Virus record (IMG/VR): IMGVR_UViG_3300033143_001263
Span: 1-39,521 of that record
From: a virus
Strand: one strand, 5' to 3'
DNA: 39,521 nucleotides
Every line of letters begins with the position of its first letter. Positions within the stretch are counted from its first letter, which is position 1. The notes below the pieces were generated by a model. It ran no database searches. It worked only from the letters and a program-made list of their open reading frames with translations, and was not told the origin of the DNA. Shown here piece by piece: positions 9,201 through 18,100 of this stretch. Position numbers and translations under genes: made by a program.

Positions 9201-11075
9201 CAAGAGTTACAGTCTTTGACACCAGCTATTGTTAATTTACCATTTTTTAATTGTTTTACTTTTGGAAACGGAGTAGAAAGTATTAAAATTTTAGATTTAC
9301 CTACTGAGGTTTCTGTAAATTTAGGTGAAAGAACCACAGCGGTAGCTACAGGAAACATAAAAAGAGCTCATAGATTTGCCAGTATAACATATAGTGGTAT
9401 TTTTCAAGGACAAACAAATTTAAATAATACTAATGAATTTAATTTAGGTTTAGTAAACTATAGGGATTATGAAAATTCATTTGGTAGTATTATGAAACTT
9501 CATGATAGAGAAACAGATATATTAGTTTTACAAGAAGACAGAATATCATATGTATTAACTTCTAAAAATTTAATTTCAGACTCAACAGGAGGTGGTGCAA
9601 TAACATCAGTGCCAGAAGTTTTAGGAACACAAATAGCAAGAATAGAAGAGTTTGGTATAAGCAGAAACCCAGAAAGCTTTACACATTATGGTAAAGATAT
9701 GTATTTTGCAGATGCTAAAAGAAATGCAATATTAAAACTATCTGGAGGAAGTATTAAAAGTGACGCATTAGAAGTTGTTTCAGAATATGGTATGAGATCG
9801 TACTTTAGAGATAGTTTTATAGGACAACTTAATACACAAAAATTAGGGGGGTATGATCCGTATATGGGTGAATATGTTTTTTCAAACACTGATATAAGTT
9901 TACCGCAGGAAGAAAAAATTATACCATGCGGAACAGACGTTTCTAAAATTAATACAACTAAAACTTTTACTTTTTCATATAAACTAAGCCCTACAGTTAG
10001 TACAGTTGATGTTGATATAGCAATAAATAATACAACCAGTAATGTAACCTTATCAGCTGTGTGGAATGGTACATCAGTAATTAATGCTACAACACATCCA
10101 GGCTCTGTAAATATAACTCAAAGCCCTTCAACTCCTTTTACATTTACTAAATCTTTGCACTTTCCACAAATTTTAGAAGTAACTATTGTAGCTAACCAAG
10201 AGTCAAGTTATGAATTAACAGTAAATTGCCCAACAGTTGTTGTTTCAAATGTAACCAGATTAATACTTTCTACAAATTTAAATGCTGGTAAAACATTACA
10301 TACAGCATATATGTATCGTGACTTAACACCAAGTCCACCTTTTGATAGTCCTGAAGACGAAATTCCTATTACGTTATCAAGCGTATCTACTACAGCTTTG
10401 ACTCATATAGATACAACTGCTGGACAGCAATCAACGGGTATAATACCATATGACGGTACAAGAAGTGTGGTTAATGTATCAAAACTTGCAGGTGATACAT
10501 ATGATTATAATGTAGTAGAAAACAAAATTTATGTTTTCAAAGACACAACTCCTGGTGGGGTAAAAACAGAAACGGATTTTATAAATGAAGGTGGTGTAAC
10601 TATTTTACAGGGTCAAACTCCTATAGCAGGAATTAATTTTCCAGATAAATACCAAGTTCAAACACCAACTGATTTATCATCATTTGGTAGTAATGATAAT
10701 TTATTAGTTGTTATAGATTTAAGAGATTTTAATTATGCAGCCACTTTTGTAGGAATTCCAGGGTTTCCTCTTAATTGTTCCGCTTATTCAAATCAGGTAA
10801 CACAATATACATTTGATGCTAACTCAGACCCTATGCCTTCTCAGTTTCAAGCTTGTAATTTAAATTTAAATGCTTTACCTACTCCTCAAACTAAAAAAAC
10901 ATTTGCACATAGAGGTGTAAACTCAGGAACACCAAGAGTGGGTGATCCATGTCAAGTATCATCAGGATCAAATGTAAGAATGCCACCAGGTTGGTATAAA
11001 ATTTCTGGTAATAGAGTAATACAAATAGGTACAGGAACACAAAGGGGAATAGTAATAAATAAAATAAATTGTTAA
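6222..11075 (+). CDS. Tail stabilization (muzzle-like) protein, 1617 aa
   Basis: The N-terminus KGKMNKSVDERLVPPGEYIN, followed by ALNVRLGSTE and ENSKGNTNL (residues 10-50), is the hallmark of the large phage stabilization protein of crAss-like and related podoviruses, distantly comparable to P22 gp10. The long protein is beta-rich throughout. A propeller-like section is suggested by repeated Y/W-containing strands and by a region around residues 1080-1230 (GSIMKLHDRETDILVLQEDRI, ILKLSGGS, MGEYVFSN). The family forms the distal closure of the short tail. The gene begins one base after the preceding stop and is followed one base later by a 63-aa gene. Its length is at the upper end for this class, with Thr/Asn-rich insertions. 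Confidence 0.75.
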   Translation: MDIKSTFIKGKMNKSVDERLVPPGEYINALNVRLGSTEISEIGAVENSKGNTNLTTELPAGKTELSQQAICIGSYADSTNNTLYWFVHDNAFNVTQIADVIFSYNTDDNILTQHFTSIGVGTTLLNFNPKYLITGISKIDDLLFFTDNFNPPRFINVNRNYSGGEDISVIQKPPGFKSGELVAPDYNLFNSSFSEENYLKDKFLSFAYRFKYQDNQYSATSLFSDAAFEPGEFDLDYASRENLGMTNKFNGTQIKVSTGGENVVAFDILFKESNSNIIFVLDTINKESSGIPNNSFFTYTLTSKKIYSTLGSDELLRQYDNVPLIAQAQVIQGNRLMYGNYEDGRDISLANGQPIDVRFSPTIISNPIRTVNLLPPVQQSNTQFTQYDINTFQSQIVGGAGISFSFLDSTGAILPEFQTGVPIGTVFNLSLAFQAALTTSLDPASPPADFPIGYQPFNGAVITIGSQWITSQDYGSIEDMLNGNDFAAMIGTAIGTTLKPIQTAPNSQLGNTLTDKFNALIKNTSPKAAQYIFNFPLNLSGISSSTTDQPLNYIVNPTGFLITPNAVRFLTQNPYSNTTVFSYFRFVASASSISYGSATNAKSLHSNRDYDAAIVYMDDYGRATPAISSLLSSTHIAAKQSVKQNIMQVSVHNPPPPWASKYKFVLKPSATEYNTLFVTRYYRDRIKPDIIWFKLEGDQKNIITEGMKLIVKADNSGPLNVLLEETVLEVKAYAADELGPAGGKSLEGLYFSIQGDLNVESIQTTASFMYNKRAAKDENTRDCDTQVIARTVLFPTVDIDAGNITTWVNYTIPAGTQIKIEMRIWRAANTDGVQTVDWRWNQKYISPTEYQSFREWWIGEDIGNLVAGTSNTGVIKPVGYYEETPVAFGDTVPDNAPYYGCNTYTIGWKEVQSVGSGLYWMYLSHGCPLQGPFYDKSPSNCEIRIKVNRENDLVIFETTPNLADPNLFYDSSESYDIVLDANNELSHSGNVQNQELQSLTPAIVNLPFFNCFTFGNGVESIKILDLPTEVSVNLGERTTAVATGNIKRAHRFASITYSGIFQGQTNLNNTNEFNLGLVNYRDYENSFGSIMKLHDRETDILVLQEDRISYVLTSKNLISDSTGGGAITSVPEVLGTQIARIEEFGISRNPESFTHYGKDMYFADAKRNAILKLSGGSIKSDALEVVSEYGMRSYFRDSFIGQLNTQKLGGYDPYMGEYVFSNTDISLPQEEKIIPCGTDVSKINTTKTFTFSYKLSPTVSTVDVDIAINNTTSNVTLSAVWNGTSVINATTHPGSVNITQSPSTPFTFTKSLHFPQILEVTIVANQESSYELTVNCPTVVVSNVTRLILSTNLNAGKTLHTAYMYRDLTPSPPFDSPEDEIPITLSSVSTTALTHIDTTAGQQSTGIIPYDGTRSVVNVSKLAGDTYDYNVVENKIYVFKDTTPGGVKTETDFINEGGVTILQGQTPIAGINFPDKYQVQTPTDLSSFGSNDNLLVVIDLRDFNYAATFVGIPGFPLNCSAYSNQVTQYTFDANSDPMPSQFQACNLNLNALPTPQTKKTFAHRGVNSGTPRVGDPCQVSSGSNVRMPPGWYKISGNRVIQIGTGTQRGIVINKINC

Positions 11076-11076
11076 G

Positions 11077-11268
11077 ATGCCAGTAGTTAATTTATATTTT
11101 GATGGAATAAGTTGGTGTGATGCAGTAGGAGTATTTACTGACTCAACACTTACTACTTATTATGACCCAGGTGTTCCTGCAGGTCAACCTGTAGAAATAA
11201 TTTTTAATGGATACAAAAGAAGTTGGACTTTTTCAACAAAAACTCTTGGTCCTTGTGTAAGTTGTTAA
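11077..11268 (+). CDS. Small tail-associated protein, 63 aa
   Basis: I do not recognise this protein. It is beta-rich with aromatic residues and four cysteines in all, three of them near the ends (WCDAVG near residue 13, terminal CVSC). It sits one base after the stabilization protein and 10 bases before the next gene, clearly within the tail operon. The spacing supports a real gene. A small accessory tail protein is the likely role. Confidence 0.55.
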   Translation: MPVVNLYFDGISWCDAVGVFTDSTLTTYYDPGVPAGQPVEIIFNGYKRSWTFSTKTLGPCVSC

Positions 11269-11278
11269 ATAATTAAAT

Positions 11279-12037
11279 ATGTCAAAAAGAGAAACATTAT
11301 CTTATAGCGATGGAGTAAAAGGTTGGCCATCATTTTATTCATACATACCAGAATTTATGGTTGGTATGAATACTTATTTTTACACATTTAAAAATGGTAG
11401 GTTATACAGGCACAATACCAATGAAAGAAGAAATGAATATTACGGTATTTTATATAGTTCTGAAATAACAGGTGTATTTAATACAGAACCTACAACTATT
11501 AAATTATTCAAAACAATATCTATTGAAAGTAATGACGCATGGACTTGTTCAAATTTAGCAACAGATTTAAATTTAGGACAAATAAATAATACATTTTTTG
11601 AAAAAAAAGAAGGAGAGTGGTTTAGTTATATTAGATATAACACAGCATTAGAAGATTTTAAATTAAGATCTACACATGGTATAGGAACAATACCAACTGC
11701 TAATTTATCACCTCCCACTTCAGGTATTTCTGAAATAACTCTACCATCTGGTTTAAAAATAGACAACATGATCAGTGGGGGTGACGCTATTTATATTAAT
11801 AATGATACTCTTTTGGGTTTAGTTACTGATTTAAATTATAGCACAAATGTAATTTCGGTTACAAATTCTGCAGGTATATCTCTTACTTCTCCTACTTTTT
11901 TCTTTTATTATAAAAACCCACAAGCAGAGTCAAATGGGGTCAGAGGATATTTTATGGAATTTACGCTACAAAACAGTTCTGATAAGCCTGTTGAGATGTT
12001 TTCTTTAGGGAGTAGCGTGATGAAAAGTTATCCATAG
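11279..12037 (+). CDS. Probable tail structural protein, 252 aa
   Basis: The N-terminal half (SYSDGVKGWPSFYSYIPEF, then NTYFYTFKNGRLYRHN, residues 8-46, and VFNTEPTTIKLFKTISIE) resembles a domain found in tail stabilization or tail structural proteins of crAss-like and flavobacterial phages, where a KGW.SF motif is followed by a tyrosine-rich hairpin. Residues 168-212 (GDAIYINNDTLLGLVTDL... NVISVTNSAG) look like the same beta module seen in the proteins at 3286 and 4328. It follows the tail genes closely. Probably a virion component; precise role unknown. Confidence 0.6.
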   Translation: MSKRETLSYSDGVKGWPSFYSYIPEFMVGMNTYFYTFKNGRLYRHNTNERRNEYYGILYSSEITGVFNTEPTTIKLFKTISIESNDAWTCSNLATDLNLGQINNTFFEKKEGEWFSYIRYNTALEDFKLRSTHGIGTIPTANLSPPTSGISEITLPSGLKIDNMISGGDAIYINNDTLLGLVTDLNYSTNVISVTNSAGISLTSPTFFFYYKNPQAESNGVRGYFMEFTLQNSSDKPVEMFSLGSSVMKSYP

Positions 12038-12044
12038 ATTTTAT

Positions 12045-12052
12045 TATCTTTG
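12045..12052 (+). promoter_or_regulatory. Candidate promoter directly before the acetyltransferase gene
   Basis: TATCTTTG matches TAnnTTTG and is followed by TAAGA and the ATG at 12058. A start about 7 bases after the motif would fall on or next to the ATG, giving a leaderless or nearly leaderless mRNA. Confidence 0.4.
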
Positions 12053-12057
12053 TAAGA

Positions 12058-12459
12058 ATGAGTTTAAATATAAAACCACTAACAGATAAAGACTACGATG
12101 AGGTGTTGTGTGAATGGTGGAAAGACTGGAGATGGACTCCTCCAGCAAAAGATTTTTTACCTGAAACAGGTTATATGGTTTATTACAATGATGAACCTAT
12201 ATGTGCAGGTTATATTTATATGACTAACTCAAATGTTGTTTTATTAGAATGGATTATATCTAATTTTAAATTTAAAAATAAAGACATTAGAAAAGAAGCT
12301 TTATTGATGTTGATAGAAACAATAACATCTTTAGCAACAGGATTAGGAAAAAAATATATATATTCACTTTTAAAAAATCAGCCTTTGATAAATTTATATA
12401 AAGATTTAGGCTATTTAGAAGGTGATTCAAACGCAACTGAAATGATAAAAAAATTATAA
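12058..12459 (+). CDS. GNAT-family acetyltransferase
   Basis: This 133-aa protein matches small phage GNAT N-acetyltransferases. The N-terminal strand-helix contains WWKDWRW (residues 20-26), then a PICAGYIY strand (about 43-50), VVLLEWIISN (about 60-69), a helix with RKEALLMLIETI, the GLGKKYIYS strand, and a C-terminal NLYKDLGYLE that is the usual LYxxxGF-type ending. It would move an acetyl group from acetyl-CoA to an amine; the substrate is unknown. Such genes are frequent among tail and ejection genes of marine phages, where modification of a virion or host protein is suspected but unproven. The stop is followed one base later by the next ATG. Confidence 0.75.
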   Translation: MSLNIKPLTDKDYDEVLCEWWKDWRWTPPAKDFLPETGYMVYYNDEPICAGYIYMTNSNVVLLEWIISNFKFKNKDIRKEALLMLIETITSLATGLGKKYIYSLLKNQPLINLYKDLGYLEGDSNATEMIKKL

Positions 12460-12460
12460 T

Positions 12461-13402
12461 ATGGGTGCAGTAACAACAGCAATAATAGGTATAGCAGGTG
12501 CAGGACTAAGCTTTGCACAAGCACGAAGATTAGCTGACGCAAACAGAGACGCAAATAGAGCAGCAGCAGAAAAAATGGCTGAGTTAAAAAAACAAGCCAA
12601 CGTTAATGTTATGGAAGAGCTTAGTATTAGTGAAGACCTATACAAACAAGAATTAGAAAATAATTTACAGGTAAGTGCAGATTTAATTAATGCAGCAAGA
12701 GAAGGTGGAGGAAGAGAAGTTGCAGCAACAGCTGGTAGAATTGGTGCATTACAAACAGAACGTGCCGAACAATCAAGACTAAGTCAACAACAAGAATTAA
12801 ATACTTTAGAAGCTATACAGGCACAAGAAGATGCTGATATAAATCAACAGCTATTAGCAATTGATGCAGCTGCAATGCAAGACGAAGCTGCAAGAGACGC
12901 ACAGACAAGAGCTGCAGTAGCTCAACAAGTTCAGTCTGGTATTTCATCTTTAGGAAGTGCATTAACTTCTATATCAGCAAATCAACCATTAAATAAATTA
13001 AGTAAAGAAGATAAAGCATTAAGAAAACTGTACTCTAAAAATAAAAACATTTTAGAAGCGGCAGATATATCTGAAATTGATTTTTATAAAAACCCAAAAC
13101 TTTTAGATGACTTATTAAACAAGCCTGTAATGTCTGATTATGATAAAATGACACAGGATATTTTAAAAAATGTAGATAAAAAAATCAAAAAAAACAAAGG
13201 TTCTTATCAAGACTTGATGAGTAGATTTAATATGCAACAAAAACTTAGTGGAAACCCAGTGCCAAACTTTAGTTTATTAGAAGATGATTTTTCTTTGACT
13301 ACACCATCTATGACAGACTTTAGTCTTTCAAGGCCAAGCCCTTTTCAACAAGATACAGAAAACATATTTGCAAAGTATGGACTAACATTACAACGTGATT
13401 AA
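12461..13402 (+). CDS. Internal virion (ejection) protein, T7 gp14-like position
   Basis: This 313-aa protein opens with a short hydrophobic Ala/Gly segment (VTTAIIGIAGAGLSFAQA, residues 4-21), followed by a long Ala/Gln/Glu-rich helical and probably coiled-coil region to about residue 165 (ANRDANRAAAEKMAE, QEELNTLEAIQAQED). The rest is charged and less ordered. This matches the plan of internal virion protein B of T7-like phages (gp14), which is packaged in the head and ejected to form part of the DNA channel. It is the first of three consecutive ejection-type genes with 3-base gaps. Assignment is from architecture and order. Confidence 0.6.
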   Translation: MGAVTTAIIGIAGAGLSFAQARRLADANRDANRAAAEKMAELKKQANVNVMEELSISEDLYKQELENNLQVSADLINAAREGGGREVAATAGRIGALQTERAEQSRLSQQQELNTLEAIQAQEDADINQQLLAIDAAAMQDEAARDAQTRAAVAQQVQSGISSLGSALTSISANQPLNKLSKEDKALRKLYSKNKNILEAADISEIDFYKNPKLLDDLLNKPVMSDYDKMTQDILKNVDKKIKKNKGSYQDLMSRFNMQQKLSGNPVPNFSLLEDDFSLTTPSMTDFSLSRPSPFQQDTENIFAKYGLTLQRD

Positions 13403-13405
13403 GAC

Positions 13406-15142
13406 ATGGCAAAACAAAACATAAACTTTAACACATTTGTACCTGAAGACTTAACTAAGTCAACAATTGATTGGGGTGCGGTAGCAACAGGATTAACTAC
13501 ACAGTTAACAGCTATAAAAAAAGAAAGAGAAGCAAAGCGAAGTAAGTTTGAAGATGATACCTATAAACGAAATAGAGAGCTTAGAGAGTTAGAACAATAT
13601 GACAGCCCATCATTAAATCAGCTTGTTATCAGTGCTTCTGGTTCAGCACAAAATTTTTTAAAAACTCAAAATGATTTATTTAAAAGAGGTTTAATAAGTG
13701 AAACTGATTACACAAAAGCAATGGACAGAATATCTGGTAACTTTGCAGACTTTTCAAAAGCAGCAAAAAATTATGACACTGCTTATCAAGCTTATCAAGC
13801 CAGAATAGCAGCTGACCCTTCAAAAGGTTATTTAGGTTCTTCAAAGATAGAACAACAATTTGCTGAAGGAGCTTTAGCTTTTGGTAATTTAAAAGGTTTA
13901 GTAGAGTATGTAAATCCAACTACTGGAGAGATATCTTTAGTAAGGCCAAACGATGATGGTTCTATACCTAAAGACCCATCAAAACACATACCATTTTCAG
14001 GTATGAATAATAGGTATAATTTCAGATTAGATATATATGATGTTATCGGTAAAACTAAAAGTATTGTAGATTCTTTAGGTACAACTATAGAAGAAACACG
14101 TACTCTGGATGATGCAACTATATTTACTGAAACAGCTAAAGCAGAAAAAGGAAAATACATAAAAGGATTTATGGCTAAAGATTTAGATGTTGCCAGTGTA
14201 TTAACTGATTCTATGGGGGATTATTATACAACAACGGACTTGAATGACGAAGATCCGTTTGCTATACATATAGATTATTCAGATAATAATCAGCCAACTA
14301 TTGTTGACCCAAAAGGAGAAAGATGGAAAAAACAAAAAGAAGCTGCTGAAGAATATTTTAATCAAGTTTTTGATGATCAAATAGATAAAAAAGACAAGGC
14401 TATTAGAACAAAATTCCAAAATGAAGGTACTTCTGTACGAGAAAATGAGCTTAAAGACCGAAAATATAAAGAGGTAAAAGTAGATATGCCTGATTACACG
14501 AAAGAAAGACAAATTGGACCTAACAATACTCCTACTACAGGGACTGAATATGTAAATGAAGCATTGAGTGAGGAAATAGGTATTAATGATTCTGATGATC
14601 AGATATTAGAAACTTATACTTCAGTTACTGAAGCATACATTGACCCAAGAATACAGAGATATTATAATAATAAGGGTCAAGGTTTAAAAACTACTTATAT
14701 AGATGATTCAATAATTATGCCACTTACGATTGCAGATTTACCTGAAGAACACGAAGTTAGAGTACGTTTTGCTGATCAACCTGACAAAAAAATATATGTA
14801 GTTATGCACCAACCAACTACAGTAAGAGCTGGTCAAACTCCAACAATGGATGAGCTTGTAAATCCTTATGGAACGCTTTTAGAAAGTGAAATTTATTATA
14901 GTGAAAGACAAGCTAAACAAGATGATTATATAATAGATAATACAACTATAGAAGGTAGAGATGCTGAATATATGCTTGTTGATTTTGCGGGAAGAAATTT
15001 AAAAATAGACAAGATAAGAACTAAACGAAGTCAACCTGTTTGGAAACAAATACAAGAAGAAATAATAAATCCTGCTGTACAGCCATACAATGATGCTGAG
15101 TATAACAGAATTTATGGTGACAATTCAATGGGTAATTTTTAA
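13406..15142 (+). CDS. Putative internal virion protein, T7 gp15-like position
   Basis: This 578-aa protein has an N-terminal charged helical part (residues 30-70 rich in Lys/Arg/Glu), a mixed middle (IPFSGMNNRYNFRLD), and a C-terminal beta/alpha region ending in EEIINPAVQPYNDAEYNRIYG. I do not recognise the domain. Placed between the gp14-like and the giant protein, with 3-base gaps on both sides, it occupies the gp15 slot of a T7-type ejection cassette. No membrane helix or enzyme motif was seen. Confidence 0.55.
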   Translation: MAKQNINFNTFVPEDLTKSTIDWGAVATGLTTQLTAIKKEREAKRSKFEDDTYKRNRELRELEQYDSPSLNQLVISASGSAQNFLKTQNDLFKRGLISETDYTKAMDRISGNFADFSKAAKNYDTAYQAYQARIAADPSKGYLGSSKIEQQFAEGALAFGNLKGLVEYVNPTTGEISLVRPNDDGSIPKDPSKHIPFSGMNNRYNFRLDIYDVIGKTKSIVDSLGTTIEETRTLDDATIFTETAKAEKGKYIKGFMAKDLDVASVLTDSMGDYYTTTDLNDEDPFAIHIDYSDNNQPTIVDPKGERWKKQKEAAEEYFNQVFDDQIDKKDKAIRTKFQNEGTSVRENELKDRKYKEVKVDMPDYTKERQIGPNNTPTTGTEYVNEALSEEIGINDSDDQILETYTSVTEAYIDPRIQRYYNNKGQGLKTTYIDDSIIMPLTIADLPEEHEVRVRFADQPDKKIYVVMHQPTTVRAGQTPTMDELVNPYGTLLESEIYYSERQAKQDDYIIDNTTIEGRDAEYMLVDFAGRNLKIDKIRTKRSQPVWKQIQEEIINPAVQPYNDAEYNRIYGDNSMGNF

Positions 15143-15145
15143 CAT

Positions 15146-18100
15146 ATGAATAAAGAAGCTTTAGAAACTTTATATGGGTTAGCTCAACGAGATGGTTATA
15201 CAAAATCTTTAGAAGAGTTTACTATTTTAATGCAACAAAATCCTGAAGCAGTAAATCAGATGTATGGTATTGCAAGAAAAAATGGATATCAAAAGTCAGA
15301 AGAAGATTTTAACATATTAGTTGGATTTCAGCAACCTGTAAAAAAAAAAGAACCGACACCAGAAAGCCCAGAAAGCCCAGAAGTGGATTCAGATGGTTCT
15401 GGGGATCTGGAAATTACGGAGGAAGTTATTACGGAAAACGAAGGAGTTGGCACTTCGGATTATTTACAAAGTCAGGATCTTGATTTTGAAATGGCTGAGG
15501 TTAAACCCTACAGTCCTGTTTATGCCGATGCTCAAATGCAAGACTTATCAGTTGGTGAGAGAGACACTGCAATAGAAAGAATATTTGGTAAAAATGAATT
15601 TACAGATTTTTTTGGCGATATGTGGCGGTCAGGTGTTCAAGGCCAAGCACAAGGAGGAACTATTGATGAGTCATTAGAATTATTAGGTAAATCTCGTATC
15701 GGTGCTGACATAACGTCCGAAGATATACAAGATTTTTTAATAGCACAAAGACAATTACAAAGCGTAGGTGTTTCAGATGAAATGAAAGACTTTAATCGTA
15801 TATACCAAGCTAACGGTGGTGGTGCGTGGGGTTGGGTAAAAGGTGTTTTGGCTAACCCATCAACAATACCTCAGCTATTTGTTTCTTCAATGAGTGCTAT
15901 GGTAAACCCTACTGTATTAGCAGGAGCTGCCGCTGGTGCGGCTGCAGGTTCTGTTGCTTCACCTATAGGAACAGCTGCAGGGTTTTTTGCAGGAGCTGGT
16001 ATAACATTAGAAACAGGTTTAACTTTTGCTGAATTATTACAAAAAGAAGTTGTTGATAGAGGGTTAAAAATGGATGAGGCAGGGGTAAGACAAGTCTTAG
16101 AAGATAAAGACGCAATGAGTAGTATCCGAAATAAATCAGCAGGGCGTGGACTTGTTATTGGTGCTATTGATGGTATTGCTTCTAAAGTAGGTGTAAAGGT
16201 AGGTGCAAGAACTTTAGGCGGTAAAGCATACGGTTTAGGCAAAAAAGTAAAAGCGACTGGTCAAGTAGCGGCAATAGAGGCAGCAGGAGGTTCTCTTGGT
16301 GAAATAGGTGGGCGATTGGCAGCTGATCAAGAAATGGATGCAGCTGAAGTTTTATTTGAAGGGTTTGCGGGAACAGCAACTTTACCTGCTACACTTGGAA
16401 TAGCAGCATATAAATCACCTAAATATTACATAAATAAAAGTCAATTTAATGAAGAAGGAAAAGACTTAACACGTGTTGATCCTGAAGTCATGGAAGATTT
16501 AATTTATAATTCTACAGATGAAGAATTTGCTGCAGCCGAAATAACTATTAAAAACAATCCAGAGTTAGAAAAAGTTGCTGCTGATAGAAAGAAAAAAATT
16601 CATAGTAAAGCAGAAGCACAAAGAGAAATACTACAAGCTAAACCAAATATAAGTCAAGAAATATTAGACAAATTAGTTCCTCTTCAAGAAGAATTAAATT
16701 CATTAGAAGGTAATAAATCACAACCAGCAAAGAAAAGAAAAGCTGAAATTATTGCAGAAATGAATAAAATAGAAGAAACAATGGTTGTGGAAAGATTTGT
16801 AGAAACTAAAGATTTAGCAGAAAAAAAGAAAAAAGATACTGAAGAAACAACTGCTGTTGAAGAAGTAGTTGAAGAAACAACTGCAACACCTGAAGTAAAA
16901 GAAGAGGCAAAAGATTTAGCAGAAGCTGTGGCTTTAGATACTGATGAGACAGTGACAAATGAAGAAGGAGAAGTAGTAGGAGAAAAAGTTGATGAAGGAG
17001 AAGTAATGATTAGATATGGTGAAGAATCAGAACAAGATCTATTTGCACCATTAGATTTCAAAAACACTAAGAGAACAGGTAAAGGACCAGCACCAGCTAA
17101 CTTAACATTCTTTGGTCCAGCTAATAGAGCTGGAACATATAAAGCAGAAGGAACTCGTAATAAATTTACCGCAAAACTTAATATCAAAAACCCATTTGAA
17201 GTTAAAAAATCTGATGTTTGGACAGTAGAAAAATTACAACCAATTATAGATGCAGGTCATGACGCTATTGTAGTTACAGATCCTGTAGCTCCTGAAACAA
17301 TTGTATTAGATAAAAGTATTATAGAACTCACTGCACCTACAGTAGAAAAAATAAATCAAGTTGGTGATATTTTTTCTGACTCAAAAAATACAATGCAAGA
17401 AAACGAAACAAAAATTGCAGAGATTTCTGATATTGAATCAATAAACACAGATAACAGTAATGTTAATCAAGGACAAGTAAGTGTGTCAGGATCATTTAGT
17501 CCAGGGTTTACTACCATAGTAGGTGATTCAAAATTAAATCAGGACAGAAGAAATGCTGTTACAAAAGCTGTTAAAGTTGATAAACAAGGTAAATTAATAA
17601 ATAAAGATGTCAATTTATATTTTGATATTTATGATTTAAAGGATGGTAGTAAAGTTTTTTCATTAGTAAATCCTAATCATAGAGATTCAGCAAAAAGAAG
17701 TGCTGTTTATTCTGTAAACATAACATACGATGCTAATAGTCCAATAGCACAAAATTTTACTACAGCTGACCAGAATGCTATAAATGAAGTATTAATCAAA
17801 AAAATGAATCAAATTACTTCTGAAGTTACAGGAGTAAAAACTAAACCAAAACAAGATGCCACTACAAAGCAAAGCCCAACTAAGGTGGATGGCCAAAAAC
17901 AAGCCAAACCTGTTCAAGATGTTTCTAAGAGAGACACCAAACGTGGAAAGCCTACCAGAGAGAAAGTCCAAGACCAAAATGAGAAACAGAAACAAGACAC
18001 GCAAAAGAAAACGAAAATAAAAAAACTAAATGCAATAGCACCTAATGCATATGTAAACGTGTCTGACACTGGCTCAACTAAAGTTGCTCAACAGTTTATA

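Noticed and set aside
15871-16242. Minus-strand open frame (123 codons)
   Set aside because: Pro/Ala/Ser-rich antisense of the Gly/Ala hydrophobic stretch of the giant protein, with no separate spacing or start signals.
16684-17187. Long minus-strand open frame (167 codons)
   Set aside because: It is Ser/Val/Phe-rich and lies opposite the Lys/Glu-rich linker of the giant gene; this is the usual antisense shadow of such composition.
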